From assembly GCF_001544555.2 (NCBI RefSeq), contig NZ_FCOK02000014.1, positions 80,714-144,713 on the forward strand: 64,000 bases of DNA, given 5' to 3'. Each line of letters begins with the position of its first letter. The stretch's first letter is position 1. Origin of the DNA: Caballeronia udeis (lineage in GTDB: Bacteria; Pseudomonadota; Gammaproteobacteria; Burkholderiales; Burkholderiaceae). This document shows positions 16,652 to 25,624 of the stretch, piece after piece. The notes under the pieces are model-generated. The model was not told the DNA's origin. It searched no databases and saw nothing but the letters and a program-made list of their open reading frames with translations. The position numbers and the translations under genes were made by a program.

Positions 16652-17227
16652 ATGGACGACATGAAATCATCAATAGACGATACCGGACCTCGCCTGGCTC
16701 GCCGTATTCGGCTGGAACGAAGCGCGCGTGGATGGTCATTGGCGGATCTGGCTGAATCCTCCGGCGTCGCCAAGGCCACGATCAGCAAGATTGAACGCGA
16801 GGAGATAAGTCCCACCGCGGTCACGCTGGTGCGACTGGCTGCTGCCTTCGACTTGACGCTCGCGGGACTTCTGGTGAGGGCCGAAGGCAATGGGGACCGT
16901 TTGTCACGGGCAGCCGATCAACCGCTTTGGCGTGATCCGAAGACCGGCTATCTCCGCAGGCAGGTATTCAACAATCCGGACCACCCAGTGGAGATCGTTC
17001 AGGTCGATCTGCCGGCCAGACGGGAAGTGGTGTTGCCATCCTCGTCTTACGCGCATATCCGTCAGGTTGTATGGGTGCTGGTGGGCGATCTCGTCATTGT
17101 GGAGGGCGGCGAGCGGCACGATCTGGGAGCGGGCGATTGCCTGGGATTTGGTCCGCCCTCGGAGGTGACCCTGGCTAACGAAACCACTTCAACGTGTACC
17201 TACCTTGTCGTTCTCTCCCGGACCTAG
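16652..17227 (+). CDS. XRE-family regulator with C-terminal cupin
   Basis: This protein of about 191 residues has an N-terminal HTH_3 domain (LARRIRLERSARGWSLADLA, then SSGVAKATISKIEREE) at about residues 10-65 and a C-terminal cupin fold at about 115-190. The layout is common in repressors that sense a small molecule. Several ATGs (16649, 16652, 16661) could be the start and none has a clear ribosome-binding site. The stop is 5 bp before the GNAT gene, so the two are co-transcribed, and the regulator probably controls its own operon. Confidence 0.85.
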   Translation: MDDMKSSIDDTGPRLARRIRLERSARGWSLADLAESSGVAKATISKIEREEISPTAVTLVRLAAAFDLTLAGLLVRAEGNGDRLSRAADQPLWRDPKTGYLRRQVFNNPDHPVEIVQVDLPARREVVLPSSSYAHIRQVVWVLVGDLVIVEGGERHDLGAGDCLGFGPPSEVTLANETTSTCTYLVVLSRT

Positions 17228-17232
17228 CCGTC

Positions 17233-17772
17233 ATGTCAAAAATTGAAATCAACGAACTATGTGCTTCGCCGGCGATCCTCGGGATGCTCAGCAATCTATT
17301 GATCGAGACGGTCGCCAATGGCGGCTCGGTCAGCTTCATGCATCCACTGCAGCCTGACGCGGCTCAAGCGTTCTGGTCCACGGCGCTGGCGGCCGCGGCT
17401 CGTGGCGAACGAATTGTTCTGGGGGCCTGGGACGATGAGAGACTGGTCGCAACGGTTACCCTGTTGCTCGACTGTCCGCCCAACCAGCCGCACCGGGCGG
17501 AAATCGCAAAACTGATGACCTGTCTCAGCCATCGCGGGCGAGGTGTGGCGGCGTCGCTGATGCGCGCAGCCGAGGAACTGGCCGTAAAGCGCGGACGCAC
17601 GCTGCTGGTTCTGGATACCGCTACCGACGGCGGAGCATCGACGTTTTATGAGCGTCTCGGATTCACTCTCGCGGGAGAGATACCCGATTACGCGCTCAAG
17701 CCGCATGGAGGGCCGACCGGGACCAGAATCTATTGGAAGCGCATTGGATTGCACACCCCGAGCGGAGGTTAA
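17233..17772 (+). CDS. GNAT-family N-acetyltransferase
   Basis: This 179-residue cytoplasmic acetyl-CoA-dependent acyltransferase has the acetyl-CoA-binding motif A as LSHRGRGVAASLMRAAEELA at about residues 97-116 and motif B as FYERLGFTLAG near residue 138. The protein ends with a YWKRI strand. The substrate is unknown; the layout recalls small-molecule detoxifying acetyltransferases. The gene starts 5 bp after the XRE-cupin regulator, which suggests that the regulator responds to the substrate of this enzyme. Confidence 0.85.
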   Translation: MSKIEINELCASPAILGMLSNLLIETVANGGSVSFMHPLQPDAAQAFWSTALAAAARGERIVLGAWDDERLVATVTLLLDCPPNQPHRAEIAKLMTCLSHRGRGVAASLMRAAEELAVKRGRTLLVLDTATDGGASTFYERLGFTLAGEIPDYALKPHGGPTGTRIYWKRIGLHTPSGG

Positions 17773-18058
17773 TCAGTCTTGCGAGGTTTTATCGTCGACC
17801 AGCGAACTAACGGATCCTTACTTCCGGCTTTTGCGTGCTGAATTGACTATTCCGAAACGTGTTTGTTCGAGCGACCATTGCGCCCGCGCCCGAATCCAAG
17901 GGCGAAGTGCCTAAACCCACGGTGAAATCAGGTTTTAATTCGGATTGCAGATGATATTGCAATGGGACCGATCTCTCCTCATAGCCTGCTCGCCGCTGCC
18001 ATCTTGCGACCTTGCTGAAAGACAGCGGCGGCGATCAGGAGGCTAGCCCTCTGTCTGC

Positions 18059-18598
18059 TCACGGTTTGATGTTTCCTTGCTCTATCCGGTTATGCACCTC
18101 GCGCGTGAGCGCTTCAATACGTTCGCTCATTTGCTTGGTGATCTCGGTCAATTTGGTATTTTGCTCGACCAGGGCTACGAGCTGATCCGTCTGTCGTGCC
18201 GCTTGCAACTGGCGTTGCTCATTCGCGGAGGCCAGGTCTTCGCGATGCCGCGCATCAGCGTCGGCATTGACCTTGTCGCGATCCGCTTGCCGCGTTTGTG
18301 CAAGCAGGATCAACGGCGCGGCGTAAGCCGCCTGAAGGCTGAAGGCGAGGTTGAGAAGAATGAAAGGATAAACGTCGAACTTCGTCAGTCCCGCGACGTT
18401 GATGCCAATCCAGCCGGCGACAATAATTGTTTGTCCGACCAGGAATGTCGGTGTTCCGAAAAAACGAGCAAAACGCTCGGCCTTTAGTGCGAACCAGTCG
18501 TCGCCGAATACCGACGAAAGGTGCGTGTATGGAAGATGAAAACGAAAGTGGTGATGCTCGTCTTTATGCTGCTCGCGAGGCGGAATAGGGCTGTTCAT
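18059..18598 (-). CDS. DUF1003 membrane protein
   Basis: This 179-residue protein of the DUF1003 family starts at the ATG at 18598, which has GGAGAC 9 bp upstream; the upstream extension of the frame lacks family similarity. Two transmembrane segments are visible: TFLVGQTIIVAGWIGINVA and the YPFILLNLAFSLQAAYAAP region, the latter a DUF1003 hallmark. The C-terminal 70 residues are a charged coiled coil in the cytoplasm. The function is unknown. Confidence 0.85.
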   Translation of the reverse strand: MNSPIPPREQHKDEHHHFRFHLPYTHLSSVFGDDWFALKAERFARFFGTPTFLVGQTIIVAGWIGINVAGLTKFDVYPFILLNLAFSLQAAYAAPLILLAQTRQADRDKVNADADARHREDLASANEQRQLQAARQTDQLVALVEQNTKLTEITKQMSERIEALTREVHNRIEQGNIKP

Positions 18599-19009
18599 GT
18601 TTCGCTGTCTCCGTTGCGATGAATGGAACTGTGTGTCGATGTTATACACAGTCGGCGCACGCGTTGCAGCGATGAAAAACAGCGGCTTGATAAAATAACG
18701 CCAGACGAAAAGGACGTTTGCCATGCGGAGTCGTTACCGGCATCACACGAGAGGCCTGGCCGAGCCGCGCAATGAGTCGCGCAATGAGTTTGTCGCGGCG
18801 CCAAGTACAAACCCAGGATCCTTATCGACGACCTATAGGTGAGGTTATTCGGGAGCGTTGCGCGCTGGCTGGAGATGGGCCAGGAAGCGGGCCAGGAAGC
18901 GGCGAATCCACCCATACTTTTGCTGGATTCGCCCTGGGCCCAAACCGAAAAACCGCACGTTGCTAAGTACAGCGTACGGAAGAAGCTGCTGGCATAGTGA
19001 AGGGCAAAA
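18599..19009. other. Intergenic region with one iteron
   Basis: No gene is supported. It holds an iteron on the minus strand at 18838, a doubled CGCGCAATGAGT near 18765-18790 and a doubled 12-mer near 18881-18905. No promoter could be assigned. Confidence 0.5.
18838..18853 (-). repeat. Outlying iteron with origin-like flank
   Basis: The minus strand reads CCCGAATAACCTCACC and continues TATAGGT. The last 14 bases of this block, CCTCACCTATAGGT, are identical to the origin iteron at 8215 and its flank, so the match extends beyond the core motif. Confidence 0.85.
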
Positions 19010-19711
19010 TCAGCCTTGAGCGTTGCCAATTTCAAAATGAAATTCGGCAATCCCGTCGACACCGCCGGCGACTTTATCGCCGGGCTTCAACGCTCCTACA
19101 CCCGCAGGCGTGCCGGTAAAAATAAGATCGCCGGGCTTGATGACAACCGCTTGTGAAACCTGGCTGATGATGTCCGCAACCGGCCAGATCATATCGCCGA
19201 GATCACCCGTTTGGCGCGTTTCACCATTCACCGATAACCAGATGCGGCCACTGCCCGGATGACCGATGTTCGCCGTACGACGGATAGGTGTTACCGGCGC
19301 GGATTCGTCGAAACCCTTGGCCCAGTCCCACGGGCGGCTCATCTTCTTTGCGACCGCTTGCAGGTCGCGACGCGTGAGGTCAACGCCCACGCAGTAGCCG
19401 AATACATACGACAACGCGTCCTGCGGGTCGATCTGCCGACCCTCCTGGCCGATGGCAATGACCATCTCTATCTCGTGGTGCAGATCCTCGGTAAGCATCG
19501 GGTACGCCAGTGTTCCCGTTGCGGGCACGACGGCGTCCGCGGGTTTCGTAAAGAAGAACGGCGGCTCGCGGTCGGGATTGGCGCCCATCTCGCGTGCATG
19601 ATCCGCGTAATTGCGTCCTACGCAAAAAACGCGGCGGACCGGAAAGGCGGCGCTCGATCCGGTGACGGGCACAGTAACAGTCTGAGGGGCGGGGAATACG
19701 TATTCGGTCAT
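19010..19711 (-). CDS. Fumarylacetoacetate hydrolase-family enzyme
   Basis: This 233-residue FAH-family hydrolase cleaves C-C bonds of acylpyruvates. The short form with VFCVGRNYADHAREMG near residue 27 resembles fumarylpyruvate hydrolases of the gentisate pathway. The metal-binding motif HHEIEMVIAIG (about residue 75) with following acidic residues and the GDLIFTGTPAGVG signature (about residue 200) are clear. The start at MTEYVFPAPQ agrees with homologues. The frame extends upstream into the AraC gene region, but that part is not family-like. No other gentisate genes are nearby, so the substrate is open. Confidence 0.85.
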   Translation of the reverse strand: MTEYVFPAPQTVTVPVTGSSAAFPVRRVFCVGRNYADHAREMGANPDREPPFFFTKPADAVVPATGTLAYPMLTEDLHHEIEMVIAIGQEGRQIDPQDALSYVFGYCVGVDLTRRDLQAVAKKMSRPWDWAKGFDESAPVTPIRRTANIGHPGSGRIWLSVNGETRQTGDLGDMIWPVADIISQVSQAVVIKPGDLIFTGTPAGVGALKPGDKVAGGVDGIAEFHFEIGNAQG

Positions 19712-19820
19712 ATCGGCGAACTCGAAGGTGGAGGTTGTTCGGCGCGGATCACCGCGACACCCGCAAACGATATGCTTCGAGCAACGTTCCATGCAGGACA
19801 AATCCGTCCTACGCCTTGGA

Positions 19821-20792
19821 TTAAATTGCCCTATCCCGGGCCGCCCCTTCCAAAGGCCGGGCAAGAGTTGATAGCTCGAATTGCAACGCCCGGTATTCCG
19901 TAGGCGACGTCCCCACAGCTTGCCGAAAGCGTCGGGTGAAATAAGCCTCGTCGCGAAAGCCGACCACGAATGCGATGTCCTTGACGCGGCGTGTATCGTC
20001 CGCAAGCAACGCCTTTGCCCGGCTGATTCTTTGATCCGTCACCCATTGCACAAAGGTCCTGCCGGTTTCTTTTTTCATCAGGCGGGCCACATAGCCGGGC
20101 GTCAACGCTACCGCTTGCGCCGCTGACCTCAACGAAAGCGTGTCGTCTTCCAGGTTCGCCAGAACATGACGCATCACTTTGCTGATGGAGTCGCGGCGAC
20201 TGACCGCACGCTCTCCGAGTGCCGCCAGCCGCATAAGCGGGTCGGCGTACCGTACGCAAACCAGCCCGATCAATTGCAGGAGATAGCCTCGAAGCCGGCT
20301 GGTCGCGCCGAAGCCGCGCGCGCCGTCTATCTCCATCATCAGATGAACGATGCGTTCGACTTCAGCGAGATCGGACCCGGTCAGCGTGAAATCCGTTTCG
20401 TCCTGAAAGCGGAAGGGCGCCAGCTCCGGAAACCGGACGATGGGAATACTGCCGAGGTCGATCCGGCCATCGACTGCATCGACATCCAGGCCAAGGAAGT
20501 CCAGCGCAAAGTTGATCACGATGAACCGCGAGTGTTCAGGGTGCGGAATCATGTGAAGCCGGTGCGGCGCGATGAACGCAACTGCACCGGTCGGGAACGG
20601 ACGCGTGACATTGCCGATCTGCTGCTTCGTGTCACCACCCAGGTTGATCTGAATCTGGAAGTAATCGTGTTTGTGCGGTTCCCTGATCGCCGAGCGCAAA
20701 GTCTGGTCACGAATGTAGAAGTCGAGCCGATCGCTGCGCTCGGGCATCGCATAGGTGCGGGACGTGCGTTTCGAAAATGCGTTCACTGGCAT
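19821..20792 (-). CDS. AraC-family transcriptional regulator
   Basis: In this 323-residue regulator the N-terminal half is a cupin-like sensor (HKHDYFQIQINLGG near residue 40, then HRLHMIPHPEHSRF). The C-terminal half carries the two helix-turn-helix motifs of AraC proteins: LSLRSAAQAVALTPGYVARL and VKDIAFVVGFRDEAYFTRRF, followed by the TSPTEYR signature. AGGAG lies 4 bp before the ATG. The gene precedes the FAH-family hydrolase on the same strand with a 110-bp gap, so it probably controls that gene. The inducer is unknown. Confidence 0.9.
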   Translation of the reverse strand: MPVNAFSKRTSRTYAMPERSDRLDFYIRDQTLRSAIREPHKHDYFQIQINLGGDTKQQIGNVTRPFPTGAVAFIAPHRLHMIPHPEHSRFIVINFALDFLGLDVDAVDGRIDLGSIPIVRFPELAPFRFQDETDFTLTGSDLAEVERIVHLMMEIDGARGFGATSRLRGYLLQLIGLVCVRYADPLMRLAALGERAVSRRDSISKVMRHVLANLEDDTLSLRSAAQAVALTPGYVARLMKKETGRTFVQWVTDQRISRAKALLADDTRRVKDIAFVVGFRDEAYFTRRFRQAVGTSPTEYRALQFELSTLARPLEGAARDRAI

Positions 20793-21328
20793 GAACTCCT
20801 GCCCGGGTTATGCGTGAAGGCCGGCGCTCTCAACACTTCTTCGCGTGAGATAAGGGGACCGCCACTTATAAAGCAGCTCCCTGCGGCAGTACGACTTACC
20901 TTTGCGGGCGGCTCATGACGGACTACCGCAATCATGAGTAAGCAATACGTTTGGGTCATCGCAAGAAAAATAACGGTGTTTTGTCCTGGCAGGTGCATTA
21001 GCGTCGGGTATGCAAGAAACGCAAGAAACACGAGAAACGCAAGAAACGCAAGAAACGCAAGAAACAAGCGTCAAGCATACCGGTTCGCCCAAAGACCTGC
21101 CCTGAGCCAGCAGACAGCGTGATGATCGAAAATACACGACGGCTCAAAAGCCACATGGGCAGTAGGGTGGAAAATACGAATGTCCGGCAAGCGGTAACAT
21201 CGTTGTGACGTCCGAAGCCAGGGCGTTGATCTGTCCGGCGTGATCGAGCGCGCCAATATGGCGGGCGTTACCCGGACACCCCCTGCTGGGCATTTGCATG
21301 GCCCACGTCACTGACACATAAGCGTTCT
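20793..21328. other. Intergenic region with a 9-bp tandem repeat
   Basis: No gene is supported. The region separates the divergent AraC gene and serA. Its one clear feature is the GCAAGAAAC repeat at 21012-21065. Confidence 0.5.
21012..21065. repeat. GCAAGAAAC tandem repeat, 6 units
   Basis: There are six contiguous 9-bp units. Five are perfect; the third reads ACGAGAAAC. The unit length keeps frames open, which creates spurious repetitive ORFs on both strands. Copy number may vary between strains. Confidence 0.9.
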
Positions 21329-22531
21329 ATGACCTCTGTTCTTCTACTCGAAAATATCCACGACACCGCTGTTGCGCGTTTCAGCGAAGCGAAACTGGAG
21401 GTCGAGCGCCGCGCGGGTGCGCTCGCCGGTGGGGATTTAATGAGCGCGCTCCAGGCCCATAACCTGGTCGGAATTCGCTCGGCAACGCATCTCCGGCGCG
21501 AGGAGATCGATGCCGCGCGTCATCTGCTCGCAATCGGTTGTTTCTGCATTGGAACATCGCAGGTCGATCTGAAGGCAGCGGCGAATGTAGGAATCCCTGT
21601 TTTCAACGCGCCGTTTTCGAACACGCGCTCGGTCGCTGAACTGGTGATCGCCGAAGCTATCCTGCTGTTGCGCCGCGTGCCGGAGAAGAGCGTGCTGGCG
21701 CATGCCGGAACGTGGGCCAAGGGAGCAAGCGGATCGTTCGAGACGCGTGGCAAGACCATTGCGATCGTAGGGTATGGAAATATCGGCTCGCAGGTCGGCG
21801 TGCTGGCGGAAGCCATGGGCATGCGGGTTGTGTATTACGACGTGCAGGCACGGCTCTCGCTGGGTTCTGCCCGAGCGGCGCAATCGCTTGCCGACGCGGT
21901 TTCCCATGCCGACGTGGTGACGCTCCACGTGCCCGCAACGGCCCAGACGAAGCGCATGATCGACGCGGCAACACTGGCTTGTTTCAAAACCGGTGCGATC
22001 CTGATCAATGCATCGCGCGGTTCGGTCGTCGATATCGACGCCCTCGCGCAAGCGCTGCAGGCGAAGCGGCTGGGGGGAGCCGCTATCGACGTATTCCCGG
22101 AAGAGCCCAAGACCAATGCCGACGTCTTCAAGAGCGTGCTTCAGCATTTGCCGAATGTGATCCTGACGCCACATGTCGGCGGCAGCACGGAGGAAGCGCA
22201 GGAGAACATCGGAACCGAAGTCGCAACGAAGCTCATTTCGTTCTTGACGACCGGCGACACCGTGGGATCGGTCAATTTTCCGCATGTCAATCCCGGTCCG
22301 CTGGACGCACCCGCGCGCCTGCTCAACGTCCACGGCAACGCACCGGGTGCGCTTGCAACGCTCAACACGCGGCTTGCGGGGGAGGGCGCCAACATTGTGG
22401 CCCAGCATCTGCAAACACAGGGCGAGACCGGCTATGTAGTGACGGACCTGGATAGAACGCCGTCCAGCGAGTTGATACAGGCACTGGCCAGGGAGCCCGG
22501 CTTTATCCGAACCCGCCTGCTGGTGAAATAG
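21329..22531 (+). CDS. serA: D-3-phosphoglycerate dehydrogenase
   Basis: This 400-residue enzyme oxidises 3-phosphoglycerate in the first step of serine synthesis. The NAD-binding Rossmann motif IAIVGYGNIGSQVGVLAEAMG lies near residue 148. The catalytic Arg is in INASRGSVVD near 232, and the catalytic His is in ILTPHVGGSTEEAQ near 282. The C-terminal ACT regulatory domain (about 325-400, with LNVHGNAPGALATLN) indicates serine feedback control. The ribosome-binding site is weak. Secondary replicons may carry a second copy of this gene; whether it is the only one cannot be told here. Confidence 0.93.
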   Translation: MTSVLLLENIHDTAVARFSEAKLEVERRAGALAGGDLMSALQAHNLVGIRSATHLRREEIDAARHLLAIGCFCIGTSQVDLKAAANVGIPVFNAPFSNTRSVAELVIAEAILLLRRVPEKSVLAHAGTWAKGASGSFETRGKTIAIVGYGNIGSQVGVLAEAMGMRVVYYDVQARLSLGSARAAQSLADAVSHADVVTLHVPATAQTKRMIDAATLACFKTGAILINASRGSVVDIDALAQALQAKRLGGAAIDVFPEEPKTNADVFKSVLQHLPNVILTPHVGGSTEEAQENIGTEVATKLISFLTTGDTVGSVNFPHVNPGPLDAPARLLNVHGNAPGALATLNTRLAGEGANIVAQHLQTQGETGYVVTDLDRTPSSELIQALAREPGFIRTRLLVK

Positions 22532-22546
22532 TCCGCGGTCCTGCAT

Positions 22547-22583
22547 GGGACCGGCCTTCCGCCGGGTAGCAATTGCCGGTCCC
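22547..22583 (+). terminator. Inverted repeat after serA
   Basis: GGGACCGGC (22547-22555) pairs with GCCGGTCCC (22575-22583), a perfect 9-bp stem around a 19-base loop, 15 bp after the serA stop. No T-run follows. Confidence 0.4.
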
Positions 22584-23011
22584 CGGCGAGTGCAGCATTA
22601 ATGCGAACGCGGGAATAACCGCGTTTTTCCGGCCAATATGCGTCGGGATGCTTAGCTTATTGCTCGGCTCGAGACGACCGTCATTCAAATCTCCCACGCT
22701 ACTCCCGTGATCGAGAAAGGCACCGGCGTACTAACCAGATCGTTTTTTGAAAAACGGAATCGGGCATGCCGGACTAGTAAGAACATGACCTGGTAATTGG
22801 CCACTCGCAACTGCATCGCTCCACGCTTCCACTCTGCATATTCCACTCCATGCACCATCCCCGAGCGTCGGCCAACATTCTTACAAGAATGGCGGATACG
22901 GCATGTTCTCGCGTTCTAGGATAGTAGAGGGTTAGCGCTCATACGCAGAAAATGACGCCACCCGCTCTGGTCCCTGCGCGGCCGTGCGAGCCTGATGATT
23001 CGAGGAAGGCT

Positions 23012-23206
23012 ATGCTCGACGATTCGCTCCCGATCCGAAACGAGATGATGGCCACCCGCCGGCGCTGGACGATCTTGCTCGTCAGCATGGGGGGAGCGCT
23101 CGAGACCTTTGACTTTGTTATCCACGGATTCATGGTGTTGTGCGCGACGCTCGCCTTCGTGGCGTCTTTCGGGATGAAACATGCAAGCGGAGGCATTAGC
23201 GCTTGA
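23012..23206 (+). pseudogene. Remnant of an MFS transporter N-terminus
   Basis: A short frame reads RRRWTILLVSMGGALETFDF near its start, the typical N-terminal helix of a major facilitator transporter (charged start, Gly-rich helix, E-x-x-D-F). It then runs into VASFGMKHASGGISA and stops after about 64 codons. A functional MFS protein needs about 400 residues, and nothing downstream continues it. The rest of the 22532-23246 gap holds nothing else recognisable. It lies just upstream of the TPR regulator. Confidence 0.5.
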
Positions 23207-23246
23207 TAGGGAGCGCACATAAAAACAGATCTCGCTGGGAGGGCAC

Positions 23247-25007
23247 ATGAAGACGCAGGGAGCCATCAGGATCGGGAACATCGAGCTCGATGTGGAGCGC
23301 TACGAATTGCGCCGTGCGGGGCAGCACATCCGACTGGAACGCTTGCCTATGGAACTGCTGATTTTCATGGCATCGCGCGGCGGCGAACTGGTGACGCGCG
23401 CCGACATTGTCAGGGTGCTATGGAGCGGCAACGCGTTCCGTGACACCGACAACAGTATTAACACAGCGATCCGGAAAATCCGCATTGCGCTTGGTGAGAA
23501 TCCCGACGACCCGAAGTATCTGCTTACTATCAAAGGCAAGGGGTATCGTCTCGACGGTGTGCGGACGTCGCCGGCGGAACCGCAAGCCGCCCCGCCCGCC
23601 GCCGTTCGCGTGCTGGTGCTGCCCTTTGAGAACAAGAGCGGTGACCTGAGCCAGGACGGTTTCTGCGATGCCCTCGCCGACGAGACCTCGGCCAATATCG
23701 GCGTGCTGCATGTCGACCAGATCAACGTCATCGCCAGGACCACCGCCGCGAGTTACCGGCGATCCAACAAGAGCATTGGGCAGATGGCGCATGAACTGGC
23801 GGTCGACTATGTCCTCGAAGGCTCGCTCACGCGGGAGGGCGGACGCGTTCGCGTTTTGGCGCAGCTTATTCGCTGCACCGATCAGACGCAGGTCTGGGGC
23901 CGCGCTTATGAGCCGGCGGCAAGCGGTTCGCTGGATATGCAGAAGGAGGTTGGCACCGCGCTGGCCCGGGACGTATTGCCGACGCTCGCGGAGCAGCAGC
24001 GGCGTATGCTGGCAAGGTGTCTGCCCCTCGATCCGGCGGCGCACGACGCCTACCTGCACGGAAGGTATTACTGGCTGCGCCGGGTTCATTTTCACCCGGG
24101 GTTCGCCGCGCATCACGGGCTGAGCGGCGAGGACTTCACGCGTGCGCTCGCTTATTTCGAGAACGCCATCGAGCGTGATCCGACTTACGCGCTCGGTTAT
24201 GTCGGCTTGTCGAATATCTATGGATCGACCGTGACGCATGGCTTCTTCGTACCGTCGCAAGGTTATCCGAAAGCCAGGGAAACCGCGCATCGCGCGCTGG
24301 AACTGGACCCGGACCTTCCGGAAGCGCATCACGCAATGGCGGGCGTGCACTATTTCTACGACTGGGACTGGCGCAAGGCCGAGGCGGAATTTCTCGAAGC
24401 GCTGCGCCTGAATCCCAACCTCGCCGAAACCAGCCGCCTCTATGCGCGCCTGTTGATGTCGCTTGGGCGGGAGACGGAGGGGCGTGCGCAGTTCGAGCGT
24501 GCGGAGCGACTCGACCCGCTCACGTTCGAAGGCTCAAGGATCTTCGGGCTGGTACTGGCCGGACGGTACCAGGAGGTCACCAGGGAGTTTCTGACCGAGG
24601 GGCATGGCAACCGGTCGTCGCTGGTCTACCAGATGCTGTCGATCGCGTTCGAAGCGCAGGGCTCGTACAAGGAAGCGGTCGAAGCGACCGTCGAGGCGCT
24701 GACGCGTTGCAACGAGTTCGCCCGGGCAGAGTTGATCCGGACCGCGTGGGAAGCGGGCGGGCACGACGGGGTGCTTCAATGGTATCTGCAGGACTTGCTG
24801 GCGAGGCGGCAGAGGAGCTATACGTCGCCGTTGCTGTTTGCGGAGATCTACGCCCGGCTGGGACAGCCGGACGAAATGTTTCACTGGCTCGACATCGCGC
24901 TGGCAGAACGATCTTCCCGGCTGACCGAGCTGCGCACCAACGCGTGGTTCAATCGCTATCGGTCAACAGGGCGCTTTCGTAACGTAGAAAAGAGAATCGG
25001 CTATTGA
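23247..25007 (+). CDS. Winged-helix/TPR transcriptional regulator
   Basis: This 586-residue protein combines an OmpR/PhoB-type winged helix (residues about 5-105, with ELVTRADIVRVLW and YLLTIKGKGYRLDGV) with a TolB/FlgO-like domain (about 118-235, VRVLVLPFENKSGDLS) and C-terminal TPR-type helical repeats (about 290-560). The layout is common in one-component regulators related to CadC, but no transmembrane helix is seen, so it is probably cytosolic. The ATG is preceded by GGGAGGG. Targets are unknown; the adjacent remnant of an MFS gene hints at a lost target. Confidence 0.85.
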   Translation: MKTQGAIRIGNIELDVERYELRRAGQHIRLERLPMELLIFMASRGGELVTRADIVRVLWSGNAFRDTDNSINTAIRKIRIALGENPDDPKYLLTIKGKGYRLDGVRTSPAEPQAAPPAAVRVLVLPFENKSGDLSQDGFCDALADETSANIGVLHVDQINVIARTTAASYRRSNKSIGQMAHELAVDYVLEGSLTREGGRVRVLAQLIRCTDQTQVWGRAYEPAASGSLDMQKEVGTALARDVLPTLAEQQRRMLARCLPLDPAAHDAYLHGRYYWLRRVHFHPGFAAHHGLSGEDFTRALAYFENAIERDPTYALGYVGLSNIYGSTVTHGFFVPSQGYPKARETAHRALELDPDLPEAHHAMAGVHYFYDWDWRKAEAEFLEALRLNPNLAETSRLYARLLMSLGRETEGRAQFERAERLDPLTFEGSRIFGLVLAGRYQEVTREFLTEGHGNRSSLVYQMLSIAFEAQGSYKEAVEATVEALTRCNEFARAELIRTAWEAGGHDGVLQWYLQDLLARRQRSYTSPLLFAEIYARLGQPDEMFHWLDIALAERSSRLTELRTNAWFNRYRSTGRFRNVEKRIGY

Positions 25008-25114
25008 TGCATGGCGCCGCGAGCCTCGGCTTGGATTCCCGGCACGCTGAGCGCCTTGTTGAAACTCAGCGCGCCGGCTCGCCCCGTCATGCAGAACACG
25101 AGTCCATGCCGCGG

Positions 25115-25369
25115 TCACTGACCGTGATAGAGGTCCTGCAACCGGCTTTGTTCTCCGGATTGTTGTGAACGGAGCAGGTCTTGATAGACCTGTTGCCGCG
25201 TCAGGCCCATCGGTGCGCCTGCAGCGCTCCTTGACATGTCCGTCACGCCTCCAACGTCCTGAGCAGGCTGTACGGTCGCGGTTTCTGTGGTGGCTGGCTG
25301 AGCTTGCGCCCATGCCTGTCCGGCGACGAGGGCGACCGCGCATGCCGCCACGATTCTAAGCGTCTTCAT
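25115..25369 (-). CDS. DUF4148 secreted protein
   Basis: This 84-residue protein has a clear Sec signal peptide (MKTLRIVAACAVALVAGQAWA) and a C-terminal segment LTRQQVYQDLLRSQQSGE.SRLQDLYHGQ. The segment matches the DUF4148 pattern (L-T-R-x-x-V-x-x-(D/E)-L-x-x-x-x-x-G), a family common in Burkholderia. GGGAGAAATCAAC provides the ribosome-binding site. It is probably periplasmic; the function is unknown. A second DUF4148 gene lies at 47785-48072. Confidence 0.8.
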   Translation of the reverse strand: MKTLRIVAACAVALVAGQAWAQAQPATTETATVQPAQDVGGVTDMSRSAAGAPMGLTRQQVYQDLLRSQQSGEQSRLQDLYHGQ

Positions 25370-25624
25370 GTTGATTTCTCCCAAAAGCCAAGATCGGTCC
25401 GGTCAGCAAGCCGCTGGCCGAAAAAGGCGATACCGGGAGGTTCAACGCTTGGGCGCTGCACAGTCGGGATCGCGTTTGGCCATGTTGCGGCGCCGCTGTA
25501 AGGAACTCCATCGACGCAAGATGAAGAAATCGTTAACGCGCTTCACGTGCCGACGCAATGCGATCGGGCGCGATGTAAAAGGGTTAGGGACGCTAACGAT
25601 ATCCATGGGCCAGTCGGCCACGAC

